From NCBI GenBank assembly GCA_017471825.1, contig JAFURQ010000012.1, positions 1 through 61,820 of the forward strand: 61,820 nucleotides of DNA, written 5' to 3'. The notes beneath the pieces are model-generated. The model was not told the origin of the DNA, made no database searches, and saw only the letters and a program-made list of their open reading frames with translations. A program made the position numbers and the translations under genes. Positions 52,794-61,820 of the stretch are shown here, one piece after another (position 1 is the stretch's first letter; each line of letters starts with the position of its first letter). This stretch comes from Clostridia bacterium. GTDB taxonomy: Bacteria > Bacillota > Clostridia > Oscillospirales > CAG-272.

Positions 52794-53024
52794 ATGAAAA
52801 AGATTATTTGCAAGGTAGAATACGATACAGCGGCATCAGAGCTTGTAAAAAAGGTAACAAGCGGATTTTACGGCGACCCCGCAGGCTATGAGGAGAGCCT
52901 CTACAAGACCGCAGGCGGCAAGTTTTTCATCTACGTAAACGGCGGCGCTGAATCAAAGTATCCCACCGAGGACATCAAGCGTCTTTCCGCTGCGAAGGCA
53001 GAGGAATGGCTCGCTAACAACTAA
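52794..53024 (+). CDS. Conserved-looking 76-residue hypothetical protein
   Basis: A small soluble protein not recognised. MKKIICKVEYDTAASELVKK opens with a strand and helix, then a GFYGDPAGYEESLYKTAGGK stretch, a strand FFIYVNGG, and a C-terminal helix DIKRLSAAKAEEWLANN. The ending resembles small clostridial proteins that finish in a (K/R)-x-E-W helix. AAGG precedes the ATG and a promoter is present. It is upstream of an EamA transporter with a 57-nt gap and could be co-transcribed. No function is claimed. Confidence 0.7.
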   Translation: MKKIICKVEYDTAASELVKKVTSGFYGDPAGYEESLYKTAGGKFFIYVNGGAESKYPTEDIKRLSAAKAEEWLANN

Positions 53025-53081
53025 AATAATATTGACAGGGGACGGCAGATAACTGCCGCCTTTGTTTTGACGGAGTTAAAG

Positions 53082-54059
53082 ATGCAGACAGAAAGAAAAA
53101 GTATATTTTCCAACCCTATCGTGCTTATTATAGTGGCACTGCTTTGTAACGCGCTTTGGGGAAGTGCGACACCGGCAATCAAAACCGGCTACGAGCTGCT
53201 CGAGATTGAGGGCGTAGCCTCAATAATGCTTTTCGCCGGAATAAGATTCACCCTTGCGGGAATTTTCACGGTTATAATATTCAGCATAGCAAGGCGCAAA
53301 TTCCTCTTTCCGAAGAAGGAAAACTTCACACGGGTGCTCACCGTCAGTGCATTTCAGACGGTAATTCAGTACATATTCTTCTATCTCGGACTTGCTTATA
53401 CAACGGGAGTGAAGGGTACTGTCACGAGCGGCTCGGGCGCGTTTTTTGCCGTTATAATCGCAAGCCTTATATTCAAGCAGGAGAAGCTCACGGTGAAGAA
53501 GATTCTCGCCTGTGTTATCGGATTTGCGGGCATAGTTATAATCAACTTCAACGGACTTACCTTTACCGATGACCCGATGGACATACTCGGCGTTGTGTTC
53601 GTCCTTCTTTCGACCGTATCAAATTCCTGCTCGTCCGTGCTTATCAAGAAATTTTCGGCGCACGAGGACCCCGTGGTTATAAGCGGCTATCAGTTTATCG
53701 TCGGCGGAATTTTTATGGTGGCGGTAGGACTTATTGCGGGCGGAGAGATACATGTGAGCAATTTCGGCGGAGTAGCGATTCTTATTTATCTCGCGCTTCT
53801 TTCAGCGGTTGCGTATTCGCTCTGGGGCCTGCTCCTGAAGTCAAATCCCGTATCCCGTGTAACGATTTTCAACTTTATGACCCCTGTTTTCGGCGTGCTT
53901 CTCACAATGCTCTTCCTCCCCTCTGAGAACAGCAGTGTAGCGCCGTGGAATCTCGTGATAACCCTCTTCCTCGTATGTCTTGGAATCTTCCTCTTGAACT
54001 ACAATCCGCAGAAAAAAGAAGCGGAAGCAGAAGCAATCGAAGAAGTCAAGGACAAGTGA
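53082..54059 (+). CDS. EamA/DMT-family transporter
   Basis: A ten-segment membrane transporter of 325 residues. The first EamA repeat runs from VLIIVALLCNALWGSATPAIKTGYE and contains FYLGLAYTTGVKGTVTSGSGAFF. The second contains LSTVSNSCSSVLIKKFSA and ends in FNFMTPVFGVLLTMLFLPSE. It ends in a Lys/Glu-rich cytosolic tail. The start at 53082 has GGAG six bases upstream. Only distantly similar to the EamA protein at 37610, so the two probably export different metabolites. Substrate unknown. Confidence 0.88.
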   Translation: MQTERKSIFSNPIVLIIVALLCNALWGSATPAIKTGYELLEIEGVASIMLFAGIRFTLAGIFTVIIFSIARRKFLFPKKENFTRVLTVSAFQTVIQYIFFYLGLAYTTGVKGTVTSGSGAFFAVIIASLIFKQEKLTVKKILACVIGFAGIVIINFNGLTFTDDPMDILGVVFVLLSTVSNSCSSVLIKKFSAHEDPVVISGYQFIVGGIFMVAVGLIAGGEIHVSNFGGVAILIYLALLSAVAYSLWGLLLKSNPVSRVTIFNFMTPVFGVLLTMLFLPSENSSVAPWNLVITLFLVCLGIFLLNYNPQKKEAEAEAIEEVKDK

Positions 54060-54074
54060 TAAGGACAAAAATAT

Positions 54075-54100
54075 GGCTCCCTCTCGCGAGGGAGCCTTTT
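54075..54100. terminator. Bidirectional terminator
   Basis: GGCTCCCTC pairs with GAGGGAGCC over TCGC, then TTTT; the convergent MATE gene ends at 54103. Confidence 0.9.
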
Positions 54101-54102
54101 AA

Positions 54103-55512
54103 TTATTCGGAGATTTTCATGCTTTCCTCGAGCTTATCGCGGCGTTTGATTTTGTGCCAGACGATGACAAGCGTGACGAGAAACATCAGTGCCGTAACGG
54201 TCCAGGACAACGGATAGGATAGGCAAAGCCCTGTATGCGTGTTAAATTTCTCAAGCGGGAAAACGACGAAAACCCAGAAGATGCGTAGGGCGCAGATTCC
54301 TGACAGGGACATTATCATAGGTGCCAACGAGTAGCCGAGCCCCTTCAAAATTCCCGAGAAAACGTCCATAATTCCGCAAAGAAAATAAGTGTTTAAAAGC
54401 ACCTTCATCATGTCACGGGCATAGCCCATAATTTCTTCCTTATATACATCGTTTGCATCTATGTAAAGAGATGCGAGCTCGTTGCAGAACAAAAGCTCAA
54501 GCTGGGCTATCGCAATGCCGAAGAAAAGAACCTGCGCGAGAGAATAAATCATAACGCGCTTTATTCTGTCGTATTTCTTTGCGCCGAAGTTCTGACCGGT
54601 AAAGGTAAGTGCCGCGTGGTGGAAGGAATTACAGGAGGTGTAGGTTATCGCATCGATATTGTTAGATATCGTATATGCCTTGATAACGTGATCTCCAAGT
54701 GAGTTTATACCGCTGGTGAGAATAATGTTTGATATACTGAAAAGAGAGCTCTGTATTCCCGACGGGATGCCGAAACGGAGAATTCTTTTCAGCAGGGCAA
54801 AGTCAAAGCAGAGCTTTTTGAAGCTGAAGCCGTAGCTTTTGTTGCGTTGCAGCCAAAGCACCGTTACTACGGAAATGGCAGAGAGATACTGTGAGACGAT
54901 GGTTGCTATTGCAACGCCGTCTACCGACATATCACAGACGAGAATGAAGAAAAAGTTGAGCCCCACGTTGATAAGACCCGTTGATGAGAGGATTATCAGC
55001 GGTGTTTTTGAATCGCCGACCGAGCGCAGAATTGCCGCGCCGAAGTTATATACCGCCGTTGCGGGAATACCGAGACAGATTATACGGAAATAGAGCACCG
55101 CGCCATCAAGAAGCTCGGGACGGGTTTTCATAAGCTCAAGGGCGGGGCGCGATACGCCAAGTCCGATACCCATAAAAATCAGACCGCCGACGAGAGAGAA
55201 GATGAGGGCTGTATGTATCGCGCGTGAAACGACCTTATCCTGCTTTGCGCCGAACGCCTGTGCAACGACAACGCTCGTGCCTGCCGCGATGCCGAGAAGA
55301 AGATTTACTATAAGGTTGGTGAGAGAGCTCGTTGAGCCAACCGAGCCAAGTGCGTTTGGGTTGCCCGAAAACTGACCGACAACTATATTGTCTGCCATAT
55401 TGTATAAAATCTGAAGAACACCGGTTGCCATTATCGGCAGGGCGAAGAGGATTATTCGCCAGAACAGAGGTCCCTCGGTGAGCGGGAGCTTTTTTGTGCT
55501 CGCTTGTGACAT
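54103..55512 (-). CDS. MATE-family efflux transporter
   Basis: A twelve-segment Na+- or H+-coupled multidrug/metabolite exporter of 469 residues. The N-lobe starts at LFWRIILFALPIMATGVLQILYNMADNIVVGQF, given here only in outline, with the conserved NLIVNLLLGIAAGTSVVVAQ helix. The C-lobe repeats the pattern at FGIPSGIQSSLFSISNIIL, followed by AALTFTGQNFGAKKYDRIKR, where the Q-N-F-G-A is typical of the DinF/NorM-like bacterial group. GGGAGG precedes the ATG. A consensus promoter lies at 55546-55574, back to back with the cobalamin riboswitch promoter. Confidence 0.92.
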   Translation of the reverse strand: MSQASTKKLPLTEGPLFWRIILFALPIMATGVLQILYNMADNIVVGQFSGNPNALGSVGSTSSLTNLIVNLLLGIAAGTSVVVAQAFGAKQDKVVSRAIHTALIFSLVGGLIFMGIGLGVSRPALELMKTRPELLDGAVLYFRIICLGIPATAVYNFGAAILRSVGDSKTPLIILSSTGLINVGLNFFFILVCDMSVDGVAIATIVSQYLSAISVVTVLWLQRNKSYGFSFKKLCFDFALLKRILRFGIPSGIQSSLFSISNIILTSGINSLGDHVIKAYTISNNIDAITYTSCNSFHHAALTFTGQNFGAKKYDRIKRVMIYSLAQVLFFGIAIAQLELLFCNELASLYIDANDVYKEEIMGYARDMMKVLLNTYFLCGIMDVFSGILKGLGYSLAPMIMSLSGICALRIFWVFVVFPLEKFNTHTGLCLSYPLSWTVTALMFLVTLVIVWHKIKRRDKLEESMKISE

Positions 55513-55545
55513 AGCCGCCTCCCAAAAAATATTTTAGCAAAGAGA

Positions 55546-55574
55546 ATTATAAAACAACCCTTCGGGTTTGTCAA
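55546..55574 (-). promoter_or_regulatory. Perfect consensus promoter of the MATE gene
   Basis: On the minus strand TTGACA (55574-55569), exactly 17 bp, TATAAT (55551-55546). Confidence 0.82.
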
Positions 55575-55592
55575 TACAAACCAAGAAAAAAC

Positions 55593-55621
55593 TTGACAAA
55601 ACGGGTGTGTTCGATTAGAAT
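55593..55621 (+). promoter_or_regulatory. Promoter of the cobalamin-riboswitch operon
   Basis: TTGACA (55593-55598), 17 bp, TAGAAT (55616-55621); transcription would begin about 20 nt before the riboswitch core. Confidence 0.8.
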
Positions 55622-55639
55622 ATAGAAGTAAAGAATAAA

Positions 55640-55828
55640 CACAGCTTGGTGCGTGCTATGATGCGCACCGTCGGGGCGCATTTGTGCCTCGGGGATAAGG
55701 AAAGCGCGGTGCAAATCCGCCGCAACAGCCATTACCGTAACAGTCGGAATGCTTATCACTCTGTGTCGCGAAAGAATTCCTTGGGCAAACGGAGGAAGGC
55801 GCAGAGCGGGGCAGGCTGCTCTTTTTTG
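55640..55828 (+). ncRNA. Cobalamin riboswitch
   Basis: The 5' leader contains the B12-box elements in order: a GGTGC...GCACC stem at the front, GGGATAAGGAAAGCGC, then GGTGCAAATCC (fits GGTGnAAnTCC), GCCGCAACAGCC, and AGTCGGAATGC (fits AGTCnGAATnC). It is followed at once by an intrinsic terminator, so cobalamin binding should stop transcription. The central box is shorter than in the classical class-I element, suggesting a variant. The genes under it encode a DUF4430 lipoprotein and an ECF S component. Confidence 0.82.
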
Positions 55829-55832
55829 TGTC

Positions 55833-55858
55833 GCACTCCGTGAAGGAGTGCTTTTTTT
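55833..55858 (+). terminator. Riboswitch-controlled attenuator
   Basis: GCACTCC (55833-55839) pairs with GGAGTGC (55845-55851), followed by seven T's, 41 nt before the DUF4430 gene. Confidence 0.85.
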
Positions 55859-55898
55859 ATTCTTATATATAGTTAATATATTATAAGGAGAAAGAAAA

Positions 55899-56327
55899 AT
55901 GAAGAAAATCGTTAAAGTATCATTGATTGTTTTCACTCTTTTAGCTGTCCTTTTCTCGTTTGCCGCCTGCAACACGGTTGACGCTGAGGGACTCTGGGAG
56001 AGCGCAACCTACCGCCGTGACAAGAGCTTTGGCAGCGGCGACACCGAAATAACCCTTACTGTAGAGGCAGGCGAGCAGTCGGTTGTTTTCACTGTGAAAA
56101 CCGATAAATCCACCCTTGCCGACGCACTTACGGAGCACGGCATAATCTCCGGTGAGGAAACCGAATACGGTCTTTCGGTATATACCGTAAACGGCATAAC
56201 GGCGAACTGGAACACGGACAAGGCTTATTGGGCACTCTACGTGGGTGAGGATTACGCAACCTCGGGAGTATCCTTTATCGAAATAAAGAACGGAGACGCA
56301 TACAGATTTGTCTACACCGCAACCTAA
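55899..56327 (+). CDS. DUF4430 lipoprotein, probable cobalamin-binding surface protein
   Basis: A 142-residue lipoprotein. Signal peptide with lipobox FAAC (Cys24 or nearby), then a beta-rich domain of about 110 residues with VVFTVKTDKSTLADALTEHG, ANWNTDKAYWALYVGEDYAT and GVSFIEIKNGDAYRFVY. This is the DUF4430 fold, related to the C-terminal domain of transcobalamin and intrinsic factor. Its gene lies directly behind a cobalamin riboswitch and overlaps the S-component gene, so capture of cobalamin at the surface for hand-over to that component is the likely role. AAGGAGAAAG precedes the ATG. Confidence 0.85.
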   Translation: MKKIVKVSLIVFTLLAVLFSFAACNTVDAEGLWESATYRRDKSFGSGDTEITLTVEAGEQSVVFTVKTDKSTLADALTEHGIISGEETEYGLSVYTVNGITANWNTDKAYWALYVGEDYATSGVSFIEIKNGDAYRFVYTAT

Positions 56328-56865
56328 TAGGGAAAATCCGAGGAGCAAGTGGCGCGGAATATGCTTCGAGCTCGTCCTGTTCGCGATGCTTGGTACTATA
56401 ATGTTCCTCTCGGACATTCTTATGGAGCTTTTGCCGAATATACACCTCGTCGGCGTATTGATCGTAACCTTTACCGCGGTGTTCAGAGTGAAGGCACTGA
56501 TACCGCTGTACGTATACGTCCTCTTGAACGGCGTGTACGCGGGCTTCTCACTTTGGTGGGTGCCGTACCTTTACGTATGGCTTCCGCTTTGGGCGCTGGC
56601 GCTCACGGTGCCTCGCGGCGCCCCGAGGTGGGTGAGGTGCGTTTTCTACCCCCTGATAGCAGCGCTTCACGGCTTCGCCTTCGGTACGCTTTACGCACCC
56701 GTGCAGGCGCTTATGTTCGGGCTTGATTTTGACGGAATGATAGCCTGGATAGTGGCAGGCTTGCCCTTCGATTTGATACACGGCGTGAGCAATCTCACCC
56801 TCGGGCTTCTGATTTATCCCTTTACCGAGCTTTTTGACAAGCTTCTACGGGGCACTTACAGATAG
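56308..56865 (+). CDS. ECF transporter S component, probably for cobalamin
   Basis: A membrane vitamin-binding subunit of 185 residues with about six hydrophobic segments. FELVLFAMLGTIMFLSDILM with the following PNIHLVGVL motif, and a later LPFDLIHGVSNLTLGLLIYP, are typical of an S-component group that occurs with DUF4430. The best start is TTG at 56308, which overlaps the DUF4430 gene by 20 bp, with GGAG twelve bases upstream. An ATG at 56386 would delete the first helix. No EcfA/T genes are nearby. The riboswitch predicts cobalamin (or a precursor) as substrate. Confidence 0.78.
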   Translation: MSTPQPNRENPRSKWRGICFELVLFAMLGTIMFLSDILMELLPNIHLVGVLIVTFTAVFRVKALIPLYVYVLLNGVYAGFSLWWVPYLYVWLPLWALALTVPRGAPRWVRCVFYPLIAALHGFAFGTLYAPVQALMFGLDFDGMIAWIVAGLPFDLIHGVSNLTLGLLIYPFTELFDKLLRGTYR

Positions 56866-56926
56866 TCACCCACGCGGCGCGCTTCGGCACGCCGCGATTT
56901 TTTGTAAATTTTATCCAAAATGGGTG

Positions 56927-56942
56927 GTTAGCATACGCTAAC
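56927..56942. promoter_or_regulatory. feo operator box 1
   Basis: GTTAGC-ATAC-GCTAAC, a 16-bp inverted repeat 46 bp upstream of the feo -35. Related in sequence to DtxR/IdeR-type iron boxes (TTAG-GTTAG-CTAAC). Confidence 0.6.
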
Positions 56943-56988
56943 TGCGTTGGTTAATCTGACAAAATTTGAAAAAATGTGTTAAATTTTA

Positions 56989-57017
56989 TTGACAGCAGGG
57001 CATATATCGTGTATAAT
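56989..57017 (+). promoter_or_regulatory. Perfect consensus promoter of the feo operon
   Basis: TTGACA (56989-56994), exactly 17 bp, TATAAT (57012-57017). Box 2 begins eight bases after the -10. Confidence 0.85.
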
Positions 57018-57024
57018 TCTAATG

Positions 57025-57040
57025 GTTAGCAAGTGCTAAC
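57025..57040. promoter_or_regulatory. feo operator box 2
   Basis: GTTAGC-AAGT-GCTAAC over the transcription start, where a bound repressor would block initiation. Confidence 0.68.
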
Positions 57041-57097
57041 TCGTGAAAAAATCGGTTGATTTGTACGCAGGATTCCTGACAGAAGGGAGGAGATTTC

Positions 57098-57310
57098 ATG
57101 CTTCCGTTAATGCTTGCATCGAGCGGTGAGGAGCTTATAATAAAGAAGATAGGCGGCTCGCCCGAGGTGAAAAAGCACCTTGAAAATCTGGGCTTTGTCG
57201 TTGGCGGTACTGTTACGGTCATAAACACTATGGGCGGAAATCTCATCGTCAAGGTCAAGGAGGCTCGCGTTGCAATCAGTCGCGAGATGGCACAGAAAAT
57301 TATGGTTTAA
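57098..57310 (+). CDS. FeoA-family protein, first copy
   Basis: A 70-residue SH3-like cytosolic protein that supports FeoB in ferrous-iron uptake. It shows the FeoA pattern KKIGGSPEVKKHLENLGFVVGG followed by VTVINTMGGNLIVKVKEARVAIS. The N-terminus (MLPLMLASSGEEL) is slightly longer and more hydrophobic than usual. AGGGAGGAG precedes the ATG. First gene of a four-gene feo operon. Confidence 0.9.
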   Translation: MLPLMLASSGEELIIKKIGGSPEVKKHLENLGFVVGGTVTVINTMGGNLIVKVKEARVAISREMAQKIMV

Positions 57311-57334
57311 TCCAAGTCTGACAGGAGGAAGGAT

Positions 57335-57559
57335 ATGAAAACGTTACGTGACGTTAAGGTTGGCGAGACAACCCGCGTTGTAAAGCTCCACGGCGAAGGC
57401 CCCGTAAAGCGCAGAATTATGGATATGGGCATAACCAAGGGCGTTGAGATTTTCGTTCGCAAGGTTGCACCCCTCGGAGATCCCATTGAGCTCAACGTGC
57501 GCGGCTACGAGCTGTCGATTCGTAAGGCTGATGCCGAAATGATAGAGGTAGAGGCTTAA
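57335..57559 (+). CDS. FeoA-family protein, second copy
   Basis: A 74-residue FeoA with the classical features TLRDVKVGETTRVVKLHGEG, then RRIMDMGITKGVEIFVRKVAPLGDP and the ending ELSIRKADAEMIEVE. It starts 24 nt after the first FeoA and is about a third identical to it by eye, so the two are old paralogues rather than a recent duplication. AGGAGGAAGG precedes the ATG. Two FeoA proteins before one FeoB is a common Clostridia arrangement. Confidence 0.93.
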   Translation: MKTLRDVKVGETTRVVKLHGEGPVKRRIMDMGITKGVEIFVRKVAPLGDPIELNVRGYELSIRKADAEMIEVEA

Positions 57560-57615
57560 CCCCATTCGTTTTTTTAAAAGGTGGGGAGGCTTCCCCCGAT
57601 ATTTTTTAGATATAG

Positions 57616-57631
57616 GTTAGCCGAGGCTAAC
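57616..57631. promoter_or_regulatory. feo operator box 3, inside the operon before feoB
   Basis: GTTAGC-CGAG-GCTAAC, 18 bp before the feoB start codon and just upstream of its ribosome-binding site. No promoter is seen beside it; it may act as a roadblock or form an RNA hairpin. Confidence 0.55.
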
Positions 57632-57649
57632 TTGAAGAAAGGAAAGAAA

Positions 57650-59887
57650 ATGAAGATAACAATTGCCCTCGCCGGCAACCCGAACTGCGGTAAAACGACT
57701 CTGTTTAACGCTCTTACGGGCTCTAATCAGTACGTAGGTAACTGGCCCGGCGTAACGGTTGAAAAGAAGGAAGGTAAGCTCAAAAAGCACGATGACGTGG
57801 TTATAACCGACCTTCCCGGCATTTATTCGCTCTCGCCCTATACGCTTGAGGAGGTCGTAGCGAGAAATTACCTCATAGGAGAGCGTCCCGACGCGATACT
57901 CAACATAGTTGACGGAACCAACCTTGAGCGTAACCTCTACCTCACCACCCAGCTCGCAGAGCTTGGCATACCCGTCGTGGTTGCCATCAATATGATGGAC
58001 GTTGTGAGAAAGAACGGCGACAAAATCAACGTTGAGGAGCTGTCCCGTGAGCTCGGCTGTAAAATCGTTGAAATATCCGCCCTGAAGGGTACAGGTATCG
58101 CCGAGGCGGCAGAGGTCGCTATCGAGGCGGCAGAGGCAGGCAAGCCTGTTCCGATGCACACCTTCTCGGGTAGCGTTGAGCACGCGCTGGCTCACATCGA
58201 GGAGGCGGCAGTTCACGGTCTGCCCGAGGAGCAGCAGCGCTGGTATGCAATAAAGGTGTTCGAGCGCGACAGCAAGGTGCTCGAGCAGCTTGCACTCGAT
58301 GAGGAAAAGCTCGCTCATATCGAAAAGGATATAGCAAGAGTAGAGCGCGAGCTCGACGACGACGCGGAGAGCATTATCACCAACGAGCGCTACGTTTACA
58401 TAGCACAGCTGATGAAGAACTGCTACAAGAAAAAGAGCCACGACAAAATGACTCTTTCGGACAAAATCGACAGAGTGGTTACTAACAGATGGCTTGCAAT
58501 TCCCATCTTTGCGGTGCTTATGTTCCTTGTCTATTACATATCCATCGGCTCTATCGGTGATTTCACCGTAGTATTTATGAACGACGCACTTTTCGGCTCG
58601 TTCGCGGAAACCTACCCCGACACATTTATGGCGAGCTGGCTCTCTATCCCCGAGCTGCTTGACCTCGCGCTTTTGAACGAGGCGGGAGAGCCCGTTATTG
58701 CAGAGTGGCTCTATTCGCTTATTCAGGACGGTATCATAGGCGGCGTCGGCGCCGTGCTCGGCTTCGTACCCCAGATGCTTATCCTCTTCCTTCTTCTCTC
58801 GCTCCTTGAGGACTGCGGATATATGGCGCGCGTTGCGTTCATTATGGACAGAATTTTCCGCAAATTCGGTCTTTCGGGCAAGTCCTTCATACCTATGCTC
58901 GTTGCATCGGGCTGTGGCGTTCCCGGCATTATGGCATCTCGTACCATTGAGCAGGACCGCGACAGAAAAATGACTATTATGACCACGGGCTTTATCCCCT
59001 GCGGAGCAAAAATGCCCATAGTCGGTCTTATCGCGGGCGCGCTCTTCTATGAAAACGCATTCGTTTCGGCGCTTATTTCGGTTGCCGCTTACTTCGTGGG
59101 CGTTGCCGCAGTAGTAATCTCGGGTATAATTCTCAAGAAAACCAAGCCCTTCGCAGGCGACCCCGCCCCCTTCGTTATGGAGCTTCCCCAGTATCACGCA
59201 CCCGTTGCAGGCAACATCTTCCGCGCAACCTGGGAGCGCGGCTGGTCCTTCATCAAGCGTGCAGGCACCGTAATCTTTGCGGCAAGCGTTATTATCTGGG
59301 TTCTTAACAGCCTCTCCTTCGAGGGTGGCTTCCACTACATAACCGACTCTCGCGGCGGTATATCCGTGCTTGAGGCTATCGGTACGGGTATCGCCTGGCT
59401 CTTCAAGCCCCTCGGCTTCGGCACCTGGCAGGCGGCAGTTGCAACCGTTCTCGGCCTCGTTGCAAAGGAGGAGGTTGTCGGCGTGTTCGGCACTCTTTCC
59501 TCTATGGGAGATGCAGACCTCGCGTTCTCCGCAGTTGAGGAGGGCTCGGATATGCTTCAGCTTATCGGTCTTGAAATCTTCGGCGGCTCCAAGCTCGCAG
59601 GCTTCTCGTTTATGGTGTTCAACCTTCTTTGCGCTCCCTGCTTCGCGGCAATGGGTGCAATCAAGCGTGAGATGAATAACGGCTGGTGGACCGCATTCGC
59701 AATCACCTATATGTGCGTTCTCGCATACGCCGCATCCTTCTGCATCTATCAGATAGGTGCTCTGTTCGTGGCGTTTGCGTGGTGGAGAATTATCACCGCC
59801 GCTGTTGCTCTTGCGATAATCGGTTTTGTGGTTTATCTTCTCGTTCGCCCAAATCCCTATAAGGACGAAAAGCTTACTATAGCTTGA
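57650..59887 (+). CDS. feoB: Ferrous iron transporter FeoB
   Basis: The GTPase-coupled Fe2+ importer of the cytoplasmic membrane. The 745-residue protein has an N-terminal G domain with G1 GNPNCGKTTLFNALTG, G2/G3 including DLPGIYSLSPYTLEE, and NMMDV (G4). A helical GDI domain (about 175-270) follows. The membrane region carries the paired gate motifs GYMARVAFIMD and SGCGVPGIMASRT, and in the second half LGLVAKEEVVGVFGTL. The start at 57650 has a GAAAGGAAAG site; the frame opens 23 codons earlier across operator box 3. Length and motif order are standard. Probably repressed by a DtxR-like iron sensor through the three boxes. Confidence 0.97.
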   Translation: MKITIALAGNPNCGKTTLFNALTGSNQYVGNWPGVTVEKKEGKLKKHDDVVITDLPGIYSLSPYTLEEVVARNYLIGERPDAILNIVDGTNLERNLYLTTQLAELGIPVVVAINMMDVVRKNGDKINVEELSRELGCKIVEISALKGTGIAEAAEVAIEAAEAGKPVPMHTFSGSVEHALAHIEEAAVHGLPEEQQRWYAIKVFERDSKVLEQLALDEEKLAHIEKDIARVERELDDDAESIITNERYVYIAQLMKNCYKKKSHDKMTLSDKIDRVVTNRWLAIPIFAVLMFLVYYISIGSIGDFTVVFMNDALFGSFAETYPDTFMASWLSIPELLDLALLNEAGEPVIAEWLYSLIQDGIIGGVGAVLGFVPQMLILFLLLSLLEDCGYMARVAFIMDRIFRKFGLSGKSFIPMLVASGCGVPGIMASRTIEQDRDRKMTIMTTGFIPCGAKMPIVGLIAGALFYENAFVSALISVAAYFVGVAAVVISGIILKKTKPFAGDPAPFVMELPQYHAPVAGNIFRATWERGWSFIKRAGTVIFAASVIIWVLNSLSFEGGFHYITDSRGGISVLEAIGTGIAWLFKPLGFGTWQAAVATVLGLVAKEEVVGVFGTLSSMGDADLAFSAVEEGSDMLQLIGLEIFGGSKLAGFSFMVFNLLCAPCFAAMGAIKREMNNGWWTAFAITYMCVLAYAASFCIYQIGALFVAFAWWRIITAAVALAIIGFVVYLLVRPNPYKDEKLTIA

Positions 59888-59896
59888 AAATAAGAT

Positions 59897-60082
59897 ATGA
59901 AAAGTATAATTTTAACCGTAGTGCTTGCCGCGGTAATTGCGGCGGCGCTTGCCGCAGTCATAATCAAAATGATTATGGATAAGAAAAAGGGGAAGCACTC
60001 CTGCTCGTGCGGCGGCTCCTGCGGAGCCTGCCCCGTGGGCTGCTCCTGCGGCACCAATCAAACGAAAAAACAAACAAAATAA
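59897..60082 (+). CDS. FeoB-associated Cys-rich membrane protein
   Basis: A 61-residue protein of the FeoB_associated family. One N-terminal transmembrane segment (about 3-27), a short Lys-rich turn (MDKKKGKHSC) and a Cys-rich tail CSCGGSCGACPVGCSCG with seven Cys. It begins 10 nt after feoB. The small size, position and Cys cluster are diagnostic of the family, which is thought to help iron delivery from FeoB; the mechanism is not established. Confidence 0.92.
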   Translation: MKSIILTVVLAAVIAAALAAVIIKMIMDKKKGKHSCSCGGSCGACPVGCSCGTNQTKKQTK

Positions 60083-60159
60083 TCTTGTATGCCAACAGAT
60101 TATACAGAGACCGCTCTTTTAGTGGGTGCGAATTAGGGATTTTGCATCCCTGGGAAAAT

Positions 60160-61820
<1,661 letters not shown>

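Noticed and set aside
57617-59335. A 572-codon open frame antisense to feoB
   Set aside because: It is the mirror of a textbook FeoB gene, has no ribosome-binding site or recognisable domain, and arises from the codon bias of the sense strand.

Overview
The window looks like chromosome from an uncultured gut-type member of the Clostridia (Bacillota). The signs are GGAGG-type ribosome-binding sites before nearly every gene, FakA/FakB (DegV), type III pantothenate kinase, solitary ECF S components, a DtxR/Fur-style metal economy, and a clostridial large serine recombinase at the right edge. Almost every intergenic region carries a near-consensus housekeeping promoter (TTGACA-17-TATAAT), and convergent genes are separated by clean intrinsic terminators. 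The species cannot be named from this sequence.

Layout. 1-262: an intact tRNA-Pro(CGG), cut by the window edge, sits behind a second tRNA-Pro cut off at the anticodon loop; both lie behind one strong promoter. 387-8407: housekeeping genes (SpoU-type RNA methyltransferase, NagD-like HAD phosphatase, oligoendopeptidase F with an antiporter, type I asparaginase, zinc-ribbon membrane protein). 8465-14750: a giant signal-less double polysaccharide lyase family 8 (PL8-like) protein divergent from a small lectin-like protein. 14950-17704: FakB-FakA fatty acid kinase. 17746-23831: phosphatase and membrane M28 peptidase, a 44-residue peptide gene, a serine hydrolase, and a Fur regulator with a heavy-metal permease behind a perfect 35-bp palindrome. 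23973-36131: glucuronate isomerase, a DUF4886 hydrolase, an orphan MsmX-type sugar-ABC ATPase, and three tandem beta-helix lipoproteins, one broken by a stop codon. 36406-44592: a YhaO/SbcD-like phosphoesterase with altered motifs, EamA and YitT membrane proteins, a second PL8-like enzyme, an amidase-fold protein, and a GMP synthase lacking its glutaminase domain. 44640-49340: a DUF4097 remnant, a Gfo/Idh/MocA pair facing an AraC regulator, and an XRE repressor with three operators facing a membrane protein. 49398-54059: an unrecognised toroid-like protein, pantothenate kinase with an ECF S component, and an EamA exporter. 54103-60082: a MATE exporter, a cobalamin riboswitch controlling a DUF4430 lipoprotein plus ECF S component, and a feoA-feoA-feoB-Cys-rich iron operon with three inverted-repeat boxes. 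60179-61820: the serine recombinase of a mobile element that continues beyond the window.

How the parts may work together. Three PL8 modules without signal peptides, UxaC, an orphan sugar-ABC ATPase, secreted beta-helix lipoproteins, a lectin-like protein, two sugar-type oxidoreductases and an AraC regulator look like a dispersed system for uronic-acid-containing glycans. In this model surface lipoproteins trim the polymer, an ABC importer energised by the shared ATPase brings in acidic oligosaccharides, and cytosolic lyases and UxaC finish the job. This is inference; no unsaturated glucuronyl hydrolase or ABC permease is in the window. A second theme is micronutrient uptake (cobalamin, pantothenate, ferrous iron, another metal), each with its regulatory element visible in the DNA.
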